From JBKEAR01 sp047972425 (GTDB taxonomy: Bacteria > Pseudomonadota > Alphaproteobacteria > JBKEAR01): DNA of 52,136 bases. Below the pieces are notes generated by a model. It saw nothing but the letters and a program-made list of their open reading frames with translations, did no database searches and was not told where the DNA came from. The stretch is taken from the NCBI GenBank assembly GCA_047972425.1, contig JBKEAR010000014.1:1-52136 (forward strand), in the 5' to 3' direction. Below are positions 15,911 through 24,706 of this stretch, piece by piece; within the stretch, counting starts at the first letter, position 1, and the number at the start of each line of letters is the position of its first letter. A program made the translations under genes and the position numbers.

Positions 15911-17266
15911 TTATAAATCCTCTAACCAAGCCAATATGGCGCGTATCGCCATGGCTTCGCCGCCAATGGGGTGGCCGGGGCGTGTACCGTTCATATTCCA
16001 AGCCAATAGGTCAAAATGCATCCATTTTTGCCCCTCACCCACAAATTCCGAAAGGAATAATCCGGCCGTGATTGCACCGCCCATACCTGCAGCCCCTTCG
16101 GCGGAGTTAGTGACATCGGCGATGGTCGAGCGGATATGGCGGCGATAGCCCTCGTAAAGGGGGAGCTGCCATAAATAATCATCTAAAGCATCGCCTTTTT
16201 TAACAATATCTTGAATGGCATCATTATCATTGCCCATCAGCGCCACAATCTCGGCACCCAAGGCCACACGGGCTGCGCCAGTTAATGTAGCCATATCGAT
16301 AATATAATCATTGTTTTCCTCACTGGCTAAAGCCAAACAATCGGCCAATATTACCCGGCCTTCGGCATCGGTATGGCCAATCTCGATGGTTTTGCCATTG
16401 CGGGCTTTGTAAACATCGCCGGGGCGGAAGGCTTTGGCAGAAATATTATTTTCTACCATGGGGATAATCACGCGAAGGTCAATATTAAGATCTAACCCCA
16501 TAATCATGGTGGCCAAACCCAATACATTGGCCGCACCGCCCATATCTTTTTTCATTAGGCGCATGCTGCTTGCAGGCTTAACATCCACCCCGCCCGTATC
16601 GAAACACACACCCTTACCCACTAAGGTAATTTTGGGTGCATCTTTTTTATGCCAACGGATATCGGCCACACGTGCGGTATCGGGGGCGGATTTACCCACC
16701 GCATAAACCGCCGGAAATTCTTGCTCTAATGCCTTACCCTTATAGATTTTAATTTTGGCTCCATATTCTTGGGCAATATCTTCGGCCACTTGGGCAAGCT
16801 CTATGGGGCCTAAAATATTCACCGGCTCATTAATTAAATCGCGGGTTAAAAATATGGCTTTCTTTTTAATATTGAGCCGCTCTAAAAGTGCCGCATCATC
16901 TACCACAATATTGGCTTGGGAAATAGGGCTGCTTTTACTTTTATAAGCTGTAAACTGATAATAGCCCATAAAATAGGCTGTTAAAGCTTGCTCCATATCA
17001 AAGCCATTGCCTTGTATTATCCAATCGCCCGATTTTAGCTGTGTGCTTAAATTACCAAATGCATGAAATACCGAGCGATCCAAAATTAATAGGGCTTGGG
17101 TTTCATCATCAATAGTCCATTTGGCAAAACTGCCTTCTTCTATATCCGTTAATGCTAAACCCAATTGGGCTTGGCATGGGGTTGATTGTTGTTTGACCCA
17201 ATCGGCAAAACCAACTTTGGCCACAATATGCAAATTTTGTGGCTTATCAGATTGACTAATAAACAT
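15911..17266 (-). CDS. Leucyl aminopeptidase, M17 family
   Basis: 451-aa cytosolic metallo-aminopeptidase with two metal ions, involved in peptide turnover. It has the M17 blocks GKGVCFDTGGVDVKPASSM and HTDAEGRVILADCLALA. The family consensus begins with Asn; His at that place is common in the alphaproteobacterial PepB-like branch. AAGGAG lies 5 bases before the ATG. The universal stress protein gene is 16 bases upstream on the same strand and probably shares its transcript. Confidence 0.94.
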   Translation of the reverse strand: MFISQSDKPQNLHIVAKVGFADWVKQQSTPCQAQLGLALTDIEEGSFAKWTIDDETQALLILDRSVFHAFGNLSTQLKSGDWIIQGNGFDMEQALTAYFMGYYQFTAYKSKSSPISQANIVVDDAALLERLNIKKKAIFLTRDLINEPVNILGPIELAQVAEDIAQEYGAKIKIYKGKALEQEFPAVYAVGKSAPDTARVADIRWHKKDAPKITLVGKGVCFDTGGVDVKPASSMRLMKKDMGGAANVLGLATMIMGLDLNIDLRVIIPMVENNISAKAFRPGDVYKARNGKTIEIGHTDAEGRVILADCLALASEENNDYIIDMATLTGAARVALGAEIVALMGNDNDAIQDIVKKGDALDDYLWQLPLYEGYRRHIRSTIADVTNSAEGAAGMGGAITAGLFLSEFVGEGQKWMHFDLLAWNMNGTRPGHPIGGEAMAIRAILAWLEDL

Positions 17267-17282
17267 TTATTCTCCTTATAAT

Positions 17283-18221
17283 TTAATGGGCCATAAATAA
17301 TGGCACAGGGCAATTGGCCAATAAATATGTTGTTACACCACCCAATACAAACTCACGCATACGCGAATGCCCATAAGCACCGGCAACGAGCAAATCAATT
17401 TTACGCTCCGCAACCTCGGCCACAAGCGATGCCCCTACAGAGGTGACCTCTAGCTTATCAAAAACAATTTTGTCCGTTGCTACACCGTGGAATGCCAACC
17501 ATTTTTCGATATCATCGGCATCAGACGGATTTGTCTTTTTAGATGAATATGTAAAAATTGTCACTTTTTCGGCCGCTTTAATAAACTCCATTGCCGCACC
17601 AACAGCATGGGAAGATTCATTCGAGCCGTTCCATGCAATCGCCACATGTTTGGGCAAATGGCGAAAACCTTGGTCATGAATTTCGCCGGGTAATAAAATT
17701 AACGGCTTAGCCGCATTAAACAATATATTATGCACAACGGGCGATAGCCAAATATCTTCCTCCTCACCGGGGCGGGTCGCCATGCAAATATCACTGACTA
17801 ATGCTTGCTTGAGCACAAGCCCGCTACCATCGGCAGCTGGTGGATGTTGTATCCAACTCGCCGTTGTTTTATCCGCAATGGGTTCATCATCATCGTGTAA
17901 TTTGGTAATGCCTAAATCTTTACAGGCTTTATTATAGATTTCACGATATTCCTTGCGTGCGCCTTCGACTTCATCTTGGTAGCGTTTAATGTAAGATTGA
18001 ATTTCAGGCATAGAAGCTTGATCGATAAAAGGAAAGTTAGAAATACCCCCCACAATAGGCCATCGGGTAAGTAGCGGATTAGAAATTCGCGGGCGCTGCA
18101 CAGAAACAACTCTTAAAACATCAACATGTGCCACTAAATTTTTGGCAAAACTAAATGCTTGGGTTAACAAAGCCTCAGCGGTTTTGGTATCTTCCAACGG
18201 AACAAATATTCTGTTTAGCAT
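17283..18221 (-). CDS. Universal stress protein, two-domain
   Basis: 312 aa, long enough for two Usp folds. The C-terminal one has the ATP-binding G-x2-G-x9-G pattern (AGAYGHSRMREFVLGGVTTYLL). The N-terminal half starts LNRIFVPLEDTKTAEALLTQAF, as in other Usp domains. The start is set at ATG 18221, 6 bases after GGAAGG; a TTG two codons earlier is less likely. Role in stress survival is by family only. Confidence 0.88.
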   Translation of the reverse strand: MLNRIFVPLEDTKTAEALLTQAFSFAKNLVAHVDVLRVVSVQRPRISNPLLTRWPIVGGISNFPFIDQASMPEIQSYIKRYQDEVEGARKEYREIYNKACKDLGITKLHDDDEPIADKTTASWIQHPPAADGSGLVLKQALVSDICMATRPGEEEDIWLSPVVHNILFNAAKPLILLPGEIHDQGFRHLPKHVAIAWNGSNESSHAVGAAMEFIKAAEKVTIFTYSSKKTNPSDADDIEKWLAFHGVATDKIVFDKLEVTSVGASLVAEVAERKIDLLVAGAYGHSRMREFVLGGVTTYLLANCPVPLFMAH

Positions 18222-18329
18222 GAGCAACCTTCCTTTTTTATTAGCTTTTTATTTACTATTTTTAATTATGCTCTTATTTAAGGCCTTTTTAAAGGGTAAA
18301 TCACATATTTTTTTGATAAAAGAGCATTA

Positions 18330-18845
18330 ATGAACAAAATAACCTTAAAAATATTCATCATCATCGGCTTATGTTTTGGTTTGTATAGCTATGGCGATGA
18401 TGCCGCAAAAGGAACCGGGTTGGGTTTTCCGCGATTTGTAAGCTTAAAGGGCAGTAAAGCCAATTTACGCACAGGTCCGGGGCGTAACTTCCCGATAGAA
18501 TGGGTTTACCAAAATAAAGGACTGCCGTTAAAAGTCGTTGCCGAATATGATAAATGGTACAAGGTAGAAGACAGCGAAGGCTCTAAAGGATGGATGCACC
18601 ATACTTTATTTTCGGGCAAGCGTAATGTGCAAATCCAATCATCAAATACCGTATCGTTACAATCATTACCCACCTATGGCTCCACCCCTATTGCATGGTT
18701 AGAGCCCAATGCGGTTGGCACGGTTGTTGAATGCCCCACCGATAAATCTTGGTGCGAAGTTATGTTCGATAAATATAAAGGTTTTGTAGAACGCAATGTG
18801 CTTTGGGGTGTATTAGACGGCGAAACCATAACTGTGGAGGACTAA
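18330..18845 (+). CDS. Secreted protein with two bacterial SH3-like domains
   Basis: 171 aa with an N-terminal signal (KITLKIFIIIGLCFGLYSYG). The first SH3 repeat spans FVSLKGSKANLRTGPGRNFPIEWVY... to KGWMHHTLF. A second, more divergent one has PNAVGTVVECPTDKSWCEVMFDKYKGFVERNVLWGV. This is the common alphaproteobacterial periplasmic SH3 protein, thought to touch peptidoglycan. Its exact role is unknown. Confidence 0.88.
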   Translation: MNKITLKIFIIIGLCFGLYSYGDDAAKGTGLGFPRFVSLKGSKANLRTGPGRNFPIEWVYQNKGLPLKVVAEYDKWYKVEDSEGSKGWMHHTLFSGKRNVQIQSSNTVSLQSLPTYGSTPIAWLEPNAVGTVVECPTDKSWCEVMFDKYKGFVERNVLWGVLDGETITVED

Positions 18846-18847
18846 AT

Positions 18848-18985
18848 ATGGAACATTTTGATGATATTTTAGAAGTGGATATTATTAAAGAAGTTGATGC
18901 CTTAACCATGTGGGATATTTTAGATGATCTCTCGATGGATGGCGATTATTATAGCGAATTAACCCGCGAAATGGGCATTGATTAA
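18848..18985 (+). CDS. Small acidic protein of unknown function
   Basis: 45 aa, strongly acidic (MEHFDDILEVDIIKEVDALTM...). GGAGG sits 7 bases before the ATG, at the end of the SH3 gene, so translation is likely. There is no membrane segment or known motif. It ends 16 bases from the convergent alkC gene. Confidence 0.5.
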   Translation: MEHFDDILEVDIIKEVDALTMWDILDDLSMDGDYYSELTREMGID

Positions 18986-19001
18986 GCAAAAATTAAAAAG
19001 A

Positions 19002-20105
19002 TTAGATAATGAGTTCAAAATGGCTATCGGCTAAAATATTACCGTTAACCAATATTTGAACCCCATGTTTGCCCGCATAATATTTGCGTGTGGTAATGGG
19101 TAAAATTTTATGGGATTTTACCAAGACAACATTTTGCTCGGCCTTTAGGTTAAACTTTTTCCATTTAAAAACCTTGGGGGTTGTTTGCCCATTGGCTTTC
19201 ACATGATGGATAATATAATCCACCATCACATCATTATCGTGATTATCGTTATTTTGTAACTCTAAGCTCAGCTCAATCTCCTGCCCTAAACAAATAGCTT
19301 TGGGTGCCGCCGAAAATTTTACCGCTTTAATATTACCGGCAACATTCACCCCAACAAGTGCCAAAGCTTGTTTATCACCTTGTTTAATAAGGCTTCGCAG
19401 AGCATGTTTCATAATCCATTGCTGTTGGGCGGTCGGCCTATTTGCTTGCCATTTTTTAAAATTATCTAATATAATTTGCGAATGCTCTTTAGAAATATCG
19501 TTAAAATTATTAGCCACAGACTTGCGCACATAAAGGCTAGGGTCATTTTTAAGCCGATTAAGGATTGCGATAATCTTTTTCGGATTTTTATTGAGGTAAT
19601 GGATTTTACCGCCCCAAGGCAGATTAGGCCGAATGCCCTCGGAAGATAAACGGCGGATCTGCTCGCTCTCATCTTGGCTCCAATGGCTAAATAGTGCAAA
19701 ACTTGGCTCGGGATAATGAAAAATAAACGGACGAATTGCAAACTCGGCCGTAAAGAGATGGGTAAGCTTATAAAAAGCCGTCATTGCGGCCTCGAACTCA
19801 TTGATAAAATGGCGCTCAAAAATTGAAAATATCGGCCAAGCATCAAAACCTGTTAAGGCTGGGTAGTTATTATCGCCCAAAGCCATAGCGGTTAAATTTT
19901 CGGCCAATGCGGGCGATGCCGGTTGCTCTAAAGCTGTAAAGATGGCATCGGCAATATTATTCACCCGATCTTTCATCTCTAAACTTTCGATGATTATTTG
20001 CGTTTGCTCCAGATATTTTGTTTGAATATTTGGGGCAAAATAGTTTAACCGCTCAATTAAATTATCCACATAGGCGGCAGAAAAATGCTCTTTAAATAAG
20101 GCCAT
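19002..20105 (-). CDS. DNA alkylation repair glycosylase, AlkC type
   Basis: 367 aa. HEAT-like helical repeats (residues about 40-240, with SEGIRPNLPWGGKI and YVRKSVANNFNDISK) belong to the AlkC/AlkD glycosylases that excise cationic alkylated bases without base flipping. A C-terminal beta-rich part (about 265-367) matches the Ig-like domain that sets AlkC apart from AlkD. The ATG overlaps the irr stop (TAATG), so it is the second gene of an irr operon and presumably follows the regulation of irr. Confidence 0.88.
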   Translation of the reverse strand: MALFKEHFSAAYVDNLIERLNYFAPNIQTKYLEQTQIIIESLEMKDRVNNIADAIFTALEQPASPALAENLTAMALGDNNYPALTGFDAWPIFSIFERHFINEFEAAMTAFYKLTHLFTAEFAIRPFIFHYPEPSFALFSHWSQDESEQIRRLSSEGIRPNLPWGGKIHYLNKNPKKIIAILNRLKNDPSLYVRKSVANNFNDISKEHSQIILDNFKKWQANRPTAQQQWIMKHALRSLIKQGDKQALALVGVNVAGNIKAVKFSAAPKAICLGQEIELSLELQNNDNHDNDVMVDYIIHHVKANGQTTPKVFKWKKFNLKAEQNVVLVKSHKILPITTRKYYAGKHGVQILVNGNILADSHFELII

Positions 20106-20512
20106 TATTTTTTATGATGAGATTGTAAATGAACCACAACATTTAAATCTTTAACCGAGTAACCATCGGGTACTTTAATAAGCGCGCGAATTTGTGCGGC
20201 ATCGGTATCGGGTACATCTGTCACTTCCATATTTTTTTCGTCATAATAATGGAAATGATTATGGGTATTGGTATCAAACCAAGAACGCCCACTATCAATA
20301 TTAATTTCGCGAATCAAACCATGCTCGGCAAAATGATGCAGGCTATTGTAAATGGTTGCCAAAGAGATATTCTTATTGGCCGCTAATGTCTCCTCATGGA
20401 GCATTTCTGCCGTAAAATGACGATCGCCATAGTCAAACAACATTGTTGCTAATGCAAGCCTTTGTTGGGTTGGCCGCAAACCGGCTTCTCTGAGTTTATC
20501 TGAATGATCCAT
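20105..20512 (-). CDS. irr: Fur-family regulator, Irr type
   Basis: 135 aa. The DNA-binding part LREAGLRPTQQRLALATMLFDYGDRHFTAEMLHEE and SLATIYNSLHHFAEHGLIREI match Irr, the haem- and iron-responsive regulator of alphaproteobacteria. The His-rich segment HNHFHYY takes the place of the usual HHH. The start at 20512 gives the family length and has AAGG upstream; an in-frame ATG at 20551 would lie in the dyad after the promoter. It is divergent from pyrB. Confidence 0.9.
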   Translation of the reverse strand: MDHSDKLREAGLRPTQQRLALATMLFDYGDRHFTAEMLHEETLAANKNISLATIYNSLHHFAEHGLIREINIDSGRSWFDTNTHNHFHYYDEKNMEVTDVPDTDAAQIRALIKVPDGYSVKDLNVVVHLQSHHKK

Positions 20513-20535
20513 TGAAAACCTTAAATATTTTTTTA

Positions 20536-20568
20536 ATAACCATATAACCACAATGGTTTATAGGTTAT
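20536..20568. promoter_or_regulatory. 33-bp nested dyad at the irr transcription start
   Basis: Outer arms ATAACC (20536-20541) and GGTTAT (20563-20568) enclose AACCA-CAA-TGGTT (20546-20558). It covers the stretch from just after the -10 into the leader, so it reads as a second operator rather than an RNA hairpin. Confidence 0.5.
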
Positions 20569-20608
20569 ATTATACATAAGTTTTTTGTAGTTTGCAATGA
20601 TAATCATT
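20569..20608 (-). promoter_or_regulatory. irr promoter with Fur-like box over the -35
   Basis: Minus strand -35 TTGCAA (20597-20592), a 17-base spacer and -10 TATAAT (20574-20569). The dyad AATGAT-A-ATCATT (20596-20608) matches the core of the classical Fur box and overlaps the upstream end of the -35. Iron-dependent autorepression or Fur/Mur control of irr-alkC is the likely reading. Confidence 0.7.
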
Positions 20609-20669
20609 CTTAATTGATAATTTTTTTTATATGTAAAACCACTTTTTTATCAAGGTTTCATGTTAATAC

Positions 20670-20697
20670 TTGTAAAATAACGGATAATAGTTATAAT
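20670..20697 (+). promoter_or_regulatory. pyrB promoter
   Basis: TTGTAA (20670-20675), a 16-base spacer and consensus -10 TATAAT (20692-20697). Transcript start is expected near 20704, about 30 bases before the pyrB ATG. Confidence 0.65.
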
Positions 20698-20734
20698 ATG
20701 CGCATTCTCACAAATTAAGGAAAGAAATACGGGT

Positions 20735-21658
20735 ATGAAAAACCGAAACCATCTTTTACAAATTCAAGGAATGAATAAGCCGCAACTCGATAAATTATTA
20801 GAGCGCGGCTTTTTTTTTGCTGAAAAAAACCGAAAAAAAGAGCCCTTAGAACAATCGTTAAAAAATCACACCGTTGTGAATTTATTTTTTGAAAATTCAA
20901 CACGTACCCGCACCAGCTGTGAGCAAGCAGCCAAGCGTTTAGGTGCCGAGGTCATTAATATGTCGGTGGCAACATCATCGGTCGCTAAGGGGGAAACATT
21001 GCTGGATACCACAGCAACCCTTAATGCCATGCACCCCGATATTTTGGTGGTTCGCCATGGCTCATCGGGTGCACCTGCCCAATTGGCACAAAAGGTAAAT
21101 TGCGCGGTGATAAATGCGGGTGACGGTTGGCATGAGCACCCCACCCAAGCTTTGTTAGATGCTTTAACCATGAAGCGCCATAAAAAAAGTTTAGATGCCT
21201 TAACTGTAACCATTTGTGGCGATATTACCCATAGCCGAGTCGCGCGCTCCAATATTCATTTACTTAATAATTATAATTGTAATATTCGCCTATGCGGGCC
21301 CAAAACAATGGTACCGAAAGCCATGGAAGATTTAGGAGCAAAAGTTTATCATCATATGGAAGAAGCCTTAGAAGATGCTGATGTCGTGATGATGCTGCGT
21401 ATTCAAAAAGAGCGCATTAATAGCAATCTTTTCCCCTCGAGCCGAGAATTTTTCCATTTTTATGGGCTGGATTATAAAAAACTACGTTATGCCAAACCCG
21501 ATGCCATTGTGATGCACCCGGGGCCAATGAACCGCGGCGTGGAAATATCGAGCAAATTGGCCGATGATCCGGAGCGCTCAGTGATTACCGAGCAAGTCGA
21601 AATGGGGGTTGCTATGCGCATGGCAGCCTTAGAATATAATATCGGATATGAAGGATAG
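20735..21658 (+). CDS. pyrB: Aspartate carbamoyltransferase catalytic subunit
   Basis: 307 aa. Condenses carbamoyl phosphate and aspartate, the first committed step of pyrimidine synthesis. It shows the carbamoyl-phosphate loop FFENSTRTRTS, HPTQALLDALT and MHPGPMNRGVEI. The dihydroorotase-like gene follows after 5 bases, the organisation seen in alphaproteobacteria and pseudomonads. Confidence 0.97.
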   Translation: MKNRNHLLQIQGMNKPQLDKLLERGFFFAEKNRKKEPLEQSLKNHTVVNLFFENSTRTRTSCEQAAKRLGAEVINMSVATSSVAKGETLLDTTATLNAMHPDILVVRHGSSGAPAQLAQKVNCAVINAGDGWHEHPTQALLDALTMKRHKKSLDALTVTICGDITHSRVARSNIHLLNNYNCNIRLCGPKTMVPKAMEDLGAKVYHHMEEALEDADVVMMLRIQKERINSNLFPSSREFFHFYGLDYKKLRYAKPDAIVMHPGPMNRGVEISSKLADDPERSVITEQVEMGVAMRMAALEYNIGYEG

Positions 21659-21663
21659 ATATC

Positions 21664-22944
21664 ATGGCGCAAGCTTTTATTAACGCAAGGATTATTGACC
21701 CCTATTCAAAAACAGATGAAATTGGTGGCTTACTCATCGAAAACAACAAAATTATCGCCATTGGTAAAGATGTAACTGCCAATAATTTAGGTAGCGATAT
21801 CGAGATTATTGATATTGAAGGTAAAGCCATATTACCCGGTTTAGTGGATTTTCGGTGCGAAATCCCCGACCCCGGCTTTGAGGCCAAAGGCAGCCTAAGC
21901 AGCGAGAGCAAAGCCGCTTTAGCCGGTGGTATTACCCATTTGGCATTACTGCCCACAACCGAGCCCGCCATTGATAACCCGGCCATGGTAACATATATGA
22001 TTGAACGTGCCGAAAAACGCCAAGGCCCCAAAATATCCACTTGGGGGGCTGTAACCAAAAATAACGAAGGCACTGATTTAGCCGAACTTGGCCTAATGCA
22101 AAAAGAAGGCGCTATTGCTTTTACCGATGGCCATAAAACAATCCAAAATGCCGCTGTGTTACGCCGTGCCTTGCAATATGCATCGGGCTTTGGTGCATTT
22201 ATTGCCCAACACCCCATGGATATTAATTTGGGTAAAGGCGATATGAATGCCGGCAGCCTAGCTAATCGGTTGGGGCTTTCGGGTATGTCGTGGCAGGCCG
22301 AGGTTATTATTATCGAGCGTGATTTGCGCATTTTAGAAATGGCCGGCGGCAGCTTGCATTTTAATCATATATCTTGTGCGGCATCTGTTGATGTTATTCG
22401 TAAAGCGAAAGCCAAGGGTATGAATGTTACTTGCGATACCGCCCCACCCTATTTTGCCCTGAACGAAATGGATGTGGGCGATTACCGCACCTTTACCAAG
22501 TTGAACCCGCCATTGCGTACCGAAGATGACCGTTTAGCGATTATTGAAGGATTAAAGGATGGCACTATTGATTTTATTGCATCTGATCATATCCCGCAAG
22601 ATGAGGAAGCCAAGCGCCTACCCTTTGACCAAGCCTCTTTTGGCGGTGTGGGTTTAGAGAGCTTACTACCAATTACCTTAGAGCTTTACCATAATAAACA
22701 GCTATCATTGTTAGATGCTTTAGCATTAATCACCTATAAACCAGCACAACGCTTAAAGATTGATGCCGGGCGTTTAAGTAAAGATGGCCCTGCACACTTT
22801 ATTGTGATTGACCTCGATAAAGGTTGGGTGTTTAACGATAAAAATTTACATTCGCGCTCGCGTAACTCCCCCTTTGGTGGCCGCTTGGTTCAGGGTGTGG
22901 TATTGCAAACATTTATCGATGGCAAAAATTTGTATCCATACTAG
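21664..22944 (+). CDS. Dihydroorotase-like protein lacking the HxH metal motif (PyrX type)
   Basis: 426 aa, amidohydrolase fold. In active class I dihydroorotases the first strand ends in D-x-H-x-H followed by xxPG. Here it reads LVDFRCEIPDPG, so both metal-binding His are replaced (Arg and Glu). Later blocks remain recognisable (FNHISCAASVDVIRKAKAKG, DFIASDHIPQDEEAK). Non-catalytic PyrC homologues next to pyrB are known as structural partners of ATCase, and that is the likely role. A separate active dihydroorotase should exist elsewhere in the genome. Confidence 0.85.
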   Translation: MAQAFINARIIDPYSKTDEIGGLLIENNKIIAIGKDVTANNLGSDIEIIDIEGKAILPGLVDFRCEIPDPGFEAKGSLSSESKAALAGGITHLALLPTTEPAIDNPAMVTYMIERAEKRQGPKISTWGAVTKNNEGTDLAELGLMQKEGAIAFTDGHKTIQNAAVLRRALQYASGFGAFIAQHPMDINLGKGDMNAGSLANRLGLSGMSWQAEVIIIERDLRILEMAGGSLHFNHISCAASVDVIRKAKAKGMNVTCDTAPPYFALNEMDVGDYRTFTKLNPPLRTEDDRLAIIEGLKDGTIDFIASDHIPQDEEAKRLPFDQASFGGVGLESLLPITLELYHNKQLSLLDALALITYKPAQRLKIDAGRLSKDGPAHFIVIDLDKGWVFNDKNLHSRSRNSPFGGRLVQGVVLQTFIDGKNLYPY

Positions 22945-22984
22945 TTATGGTTTCAACGGATTTTCGTTGAAGTTCAGCTAAAAT

Positions 22985-23035
22985 TCATTTATTTTACTTG
23001 GTAAGCAAAATTTATGCCAAGAGCAAAATAAATGA
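22985..23035 (+). promoter_or_regulatory. Hairpin enclosing the rpoN start codon
   Basis: 11-base arms TCATTTATTTT (22985-22995) and AAAATAAATGA (23025-23035), extended inward by CTTGG / CCAAG (22997-23001, 23017-23021). The second arm contains the rpoN ATG (23032-23034). A smaller hairpin TTCAACG/CGTTGAA lies at 22952-22971. The Shine-Dalgarno is weak, so the fold may limit translation. Confidence 0.6.
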
Positions 23036-24465
23036 GTTTAACGCCGCAATTACGTTTAAAACAAAAGCAAAGCCTTAAGCTGACGCAAACTATGCGCCAG
23101 TCCATTGAGGTTATGCAATTGGATAGAGACGAGATTGAAGCGTTAATCCAACAAGAAAAAGAAGAAAACCCCCTTATAGAGCTTGATAGCGACTATGGTG
23201 TGGTTGATGTTGATGCCGATACCAGTCGCGATAAAGATGTTGCCGAAAGCTTATCGACTGCCGATGTTGCCGATAATTTGGATACGGATCAAGATTATAA
23301 TAACGAATATGATGAAGAGCGCCATAGCTATTATCAGCCCAGCACAACCCCCGATGCCGGTAGCATCATCGAGGCCACCGCTGCATTTTCAGAAAGTGTT
23401 TATGAGCAAATATCTAACCAGATACGCCTGAGCATTAAAAACCCGCGTGCGCGTGCTATTGCCCAATTTTGGCTTTCGCAGCTCGATGAAAACGGGCGTT
23501 TAAGTATTACAGCCTTTAATCATGCCAAAAATCATGGGCTGAGTGATGATGATTTAGAATTTCTGTTGGGCCGGCTACAGCAATTTGACCCCGTTGGCAT
23601 TTTTGCACGTAATATTATAGAATGTTTTAAAGCCCAGCTCATTGATAGCGAAGAATGGGATTTATTATGGCTGGATATTTTTGACAATATGGATAAAATA
23701 TTAGCTGGCCAATTACCTGCTTTACAGCAATTATTACAGCTAACCGATACGGTTTTTCAAGGGCGGATGAAACGTTTAAAATCCCTTTATCCGCACCCCA
23801 ATTGGCAAAATGAAACAACAATTGCCCATATTATTATTGCCGAGCTTAAAGTTTACCGCGCCAATAGCGGCGCATTACAAATAGAACTCAACGAAAATGC
23901 CTTTAGCAATATTGTGATGCATGCGGTGGAAACCCAAGCATCGCTCACTTTAAAGCAAAATGATTGGATAAAAGCCAAAAGGGATAAAGGGCGGTTTTTA
24001 ACTAAAATATTGGCACGCCGTGCCGAATCTATCTTAAAGCTTGGTGAGGTTATCTTGCAAAAACAAGTGATGTTTTTTGAAAAAGATGCCCGCTATCTTG
24101 CCCCTTTAACCATGGGTATTGTGGCCGAGGAACTTGGCGTGCATGAAAGCACCGTTAGCCGTTTAGTACGGGGTAAATATTTGGAATATATGGGGCAAAC
24201 TATCGAGCTACGCTGGTTTTTCCAAGCCGGCAAAATTCACTCGCAAATGGGGGGCGATTTATCGGCCATTTCGGTACAAGAGCATATTAAATCCATCATC
24301 GAAAACGAAACCCATAAAAAGCCCTATTCCGATGATGCTTTAGTGACCGTGTTAAATAGCCAATATGGGCTTAAAATTGCCCGGCGCACCATTAGTAAAT
24401 ATCGCGAAATGGCCAATATTCCATCATCGGTACAGCGCAAAAAGCAATATCGTTTATCTCTATAG
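23032..24465 (+). CDS. rpoN: RNA polymerase sigma-54 factor
   Basis: 477 aa. The N-terminal Gln-rich activator-interacting region (LKQKQSLKLTQTMRQSIEVMQL) is followed by an acidic linker (about 60-110), the core-binding region, the HTH (GIVAEELGVHESTVSRLVRGKY) and the RpoN box (ARRTISKYREMANIPSS) that reads the -24 element. It is followed by hpf and ptsN, the conserved proteobacterial neighbourhood. The start codon lies in a stable hairpin. Confidence 0.97.
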   Translation: MSLTPQLRLKQKQSLKLTQTMRQSIEVMQLDRDEIEALIQQEKEENPLIELDSDYGVVDVDADTSRDKDVAESLSTADVADNLDTDQDYNNEYDEERHSYYQPSTTPDAGSIIEATAAFSESVYEQISNQIRLSIKNPRARAIAQFWLSQLDENGRLSITAFNHAKNHGLSDDDLEFLLGRLQQFDPVGIFARNIIECFKAQLIDSEEWDLLWLDIFDNMDKILAGQLPALQQLLQLTDTVFQGRMKRLKSLYPHPNWQNETTIAHIIIAELKVYRANSGALQIELNENAFSNIVMHAVETQASLTLKQNDWIKAKRDKGRFLTKILARRAESILKLGEVILQKQVMFFEKDARYLAPLTMGIVAEELGVHESTVSRLVRGKYLEYMGQTIELRWFFQAGKIHSQMGGDLSAISVQEHIKSIIENETHKKPYSDDALVTVLNSQYGLKIARRTISKYREMANIPSSVQRKKQYRLSL

Positions 24466-24613
24466 CCCAACCGATATTAAAATATTTGTTATATATCACT
24501 TTTTTGCAACAAGTGGTGAATATCAAAAAAATAGGTAGATAATTTTACCATTAACAGCTATACTACAAGTATGGTAGTTCAAATGATAAATATGACTTTA
24601 TATATGGCCAACG

Positions 24614-24629
24614 TCTGTAATATTACAGA
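24614..24629. promoter_or_regulatory. 16-bp perfect palindrome upstream of hpf
   Basis: TCTGTAATATTACAGA, about 80 bases before the hpf start in the 241-base rpoN-hpf gap. The symmetric form suggests a dimeric regulator site. I cannot assign the factor, and no -24/-12 sigma-54 promoter is evident beside it. Confidence 0.4.
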
Positions 24630-24706
24630 AAAATGTTGTGCCATTTTATTTATTTAGGGCAACCATATAATAATGATAAACTTCCACCACAAATAAGGAG
24701 GTGCCT

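Noticed and set aside
24466..24706. Sigma-54 promoter before hpf
   Set aside because: No GG-N10-GC element of the right form in the gap despite the adjacent rpoN.
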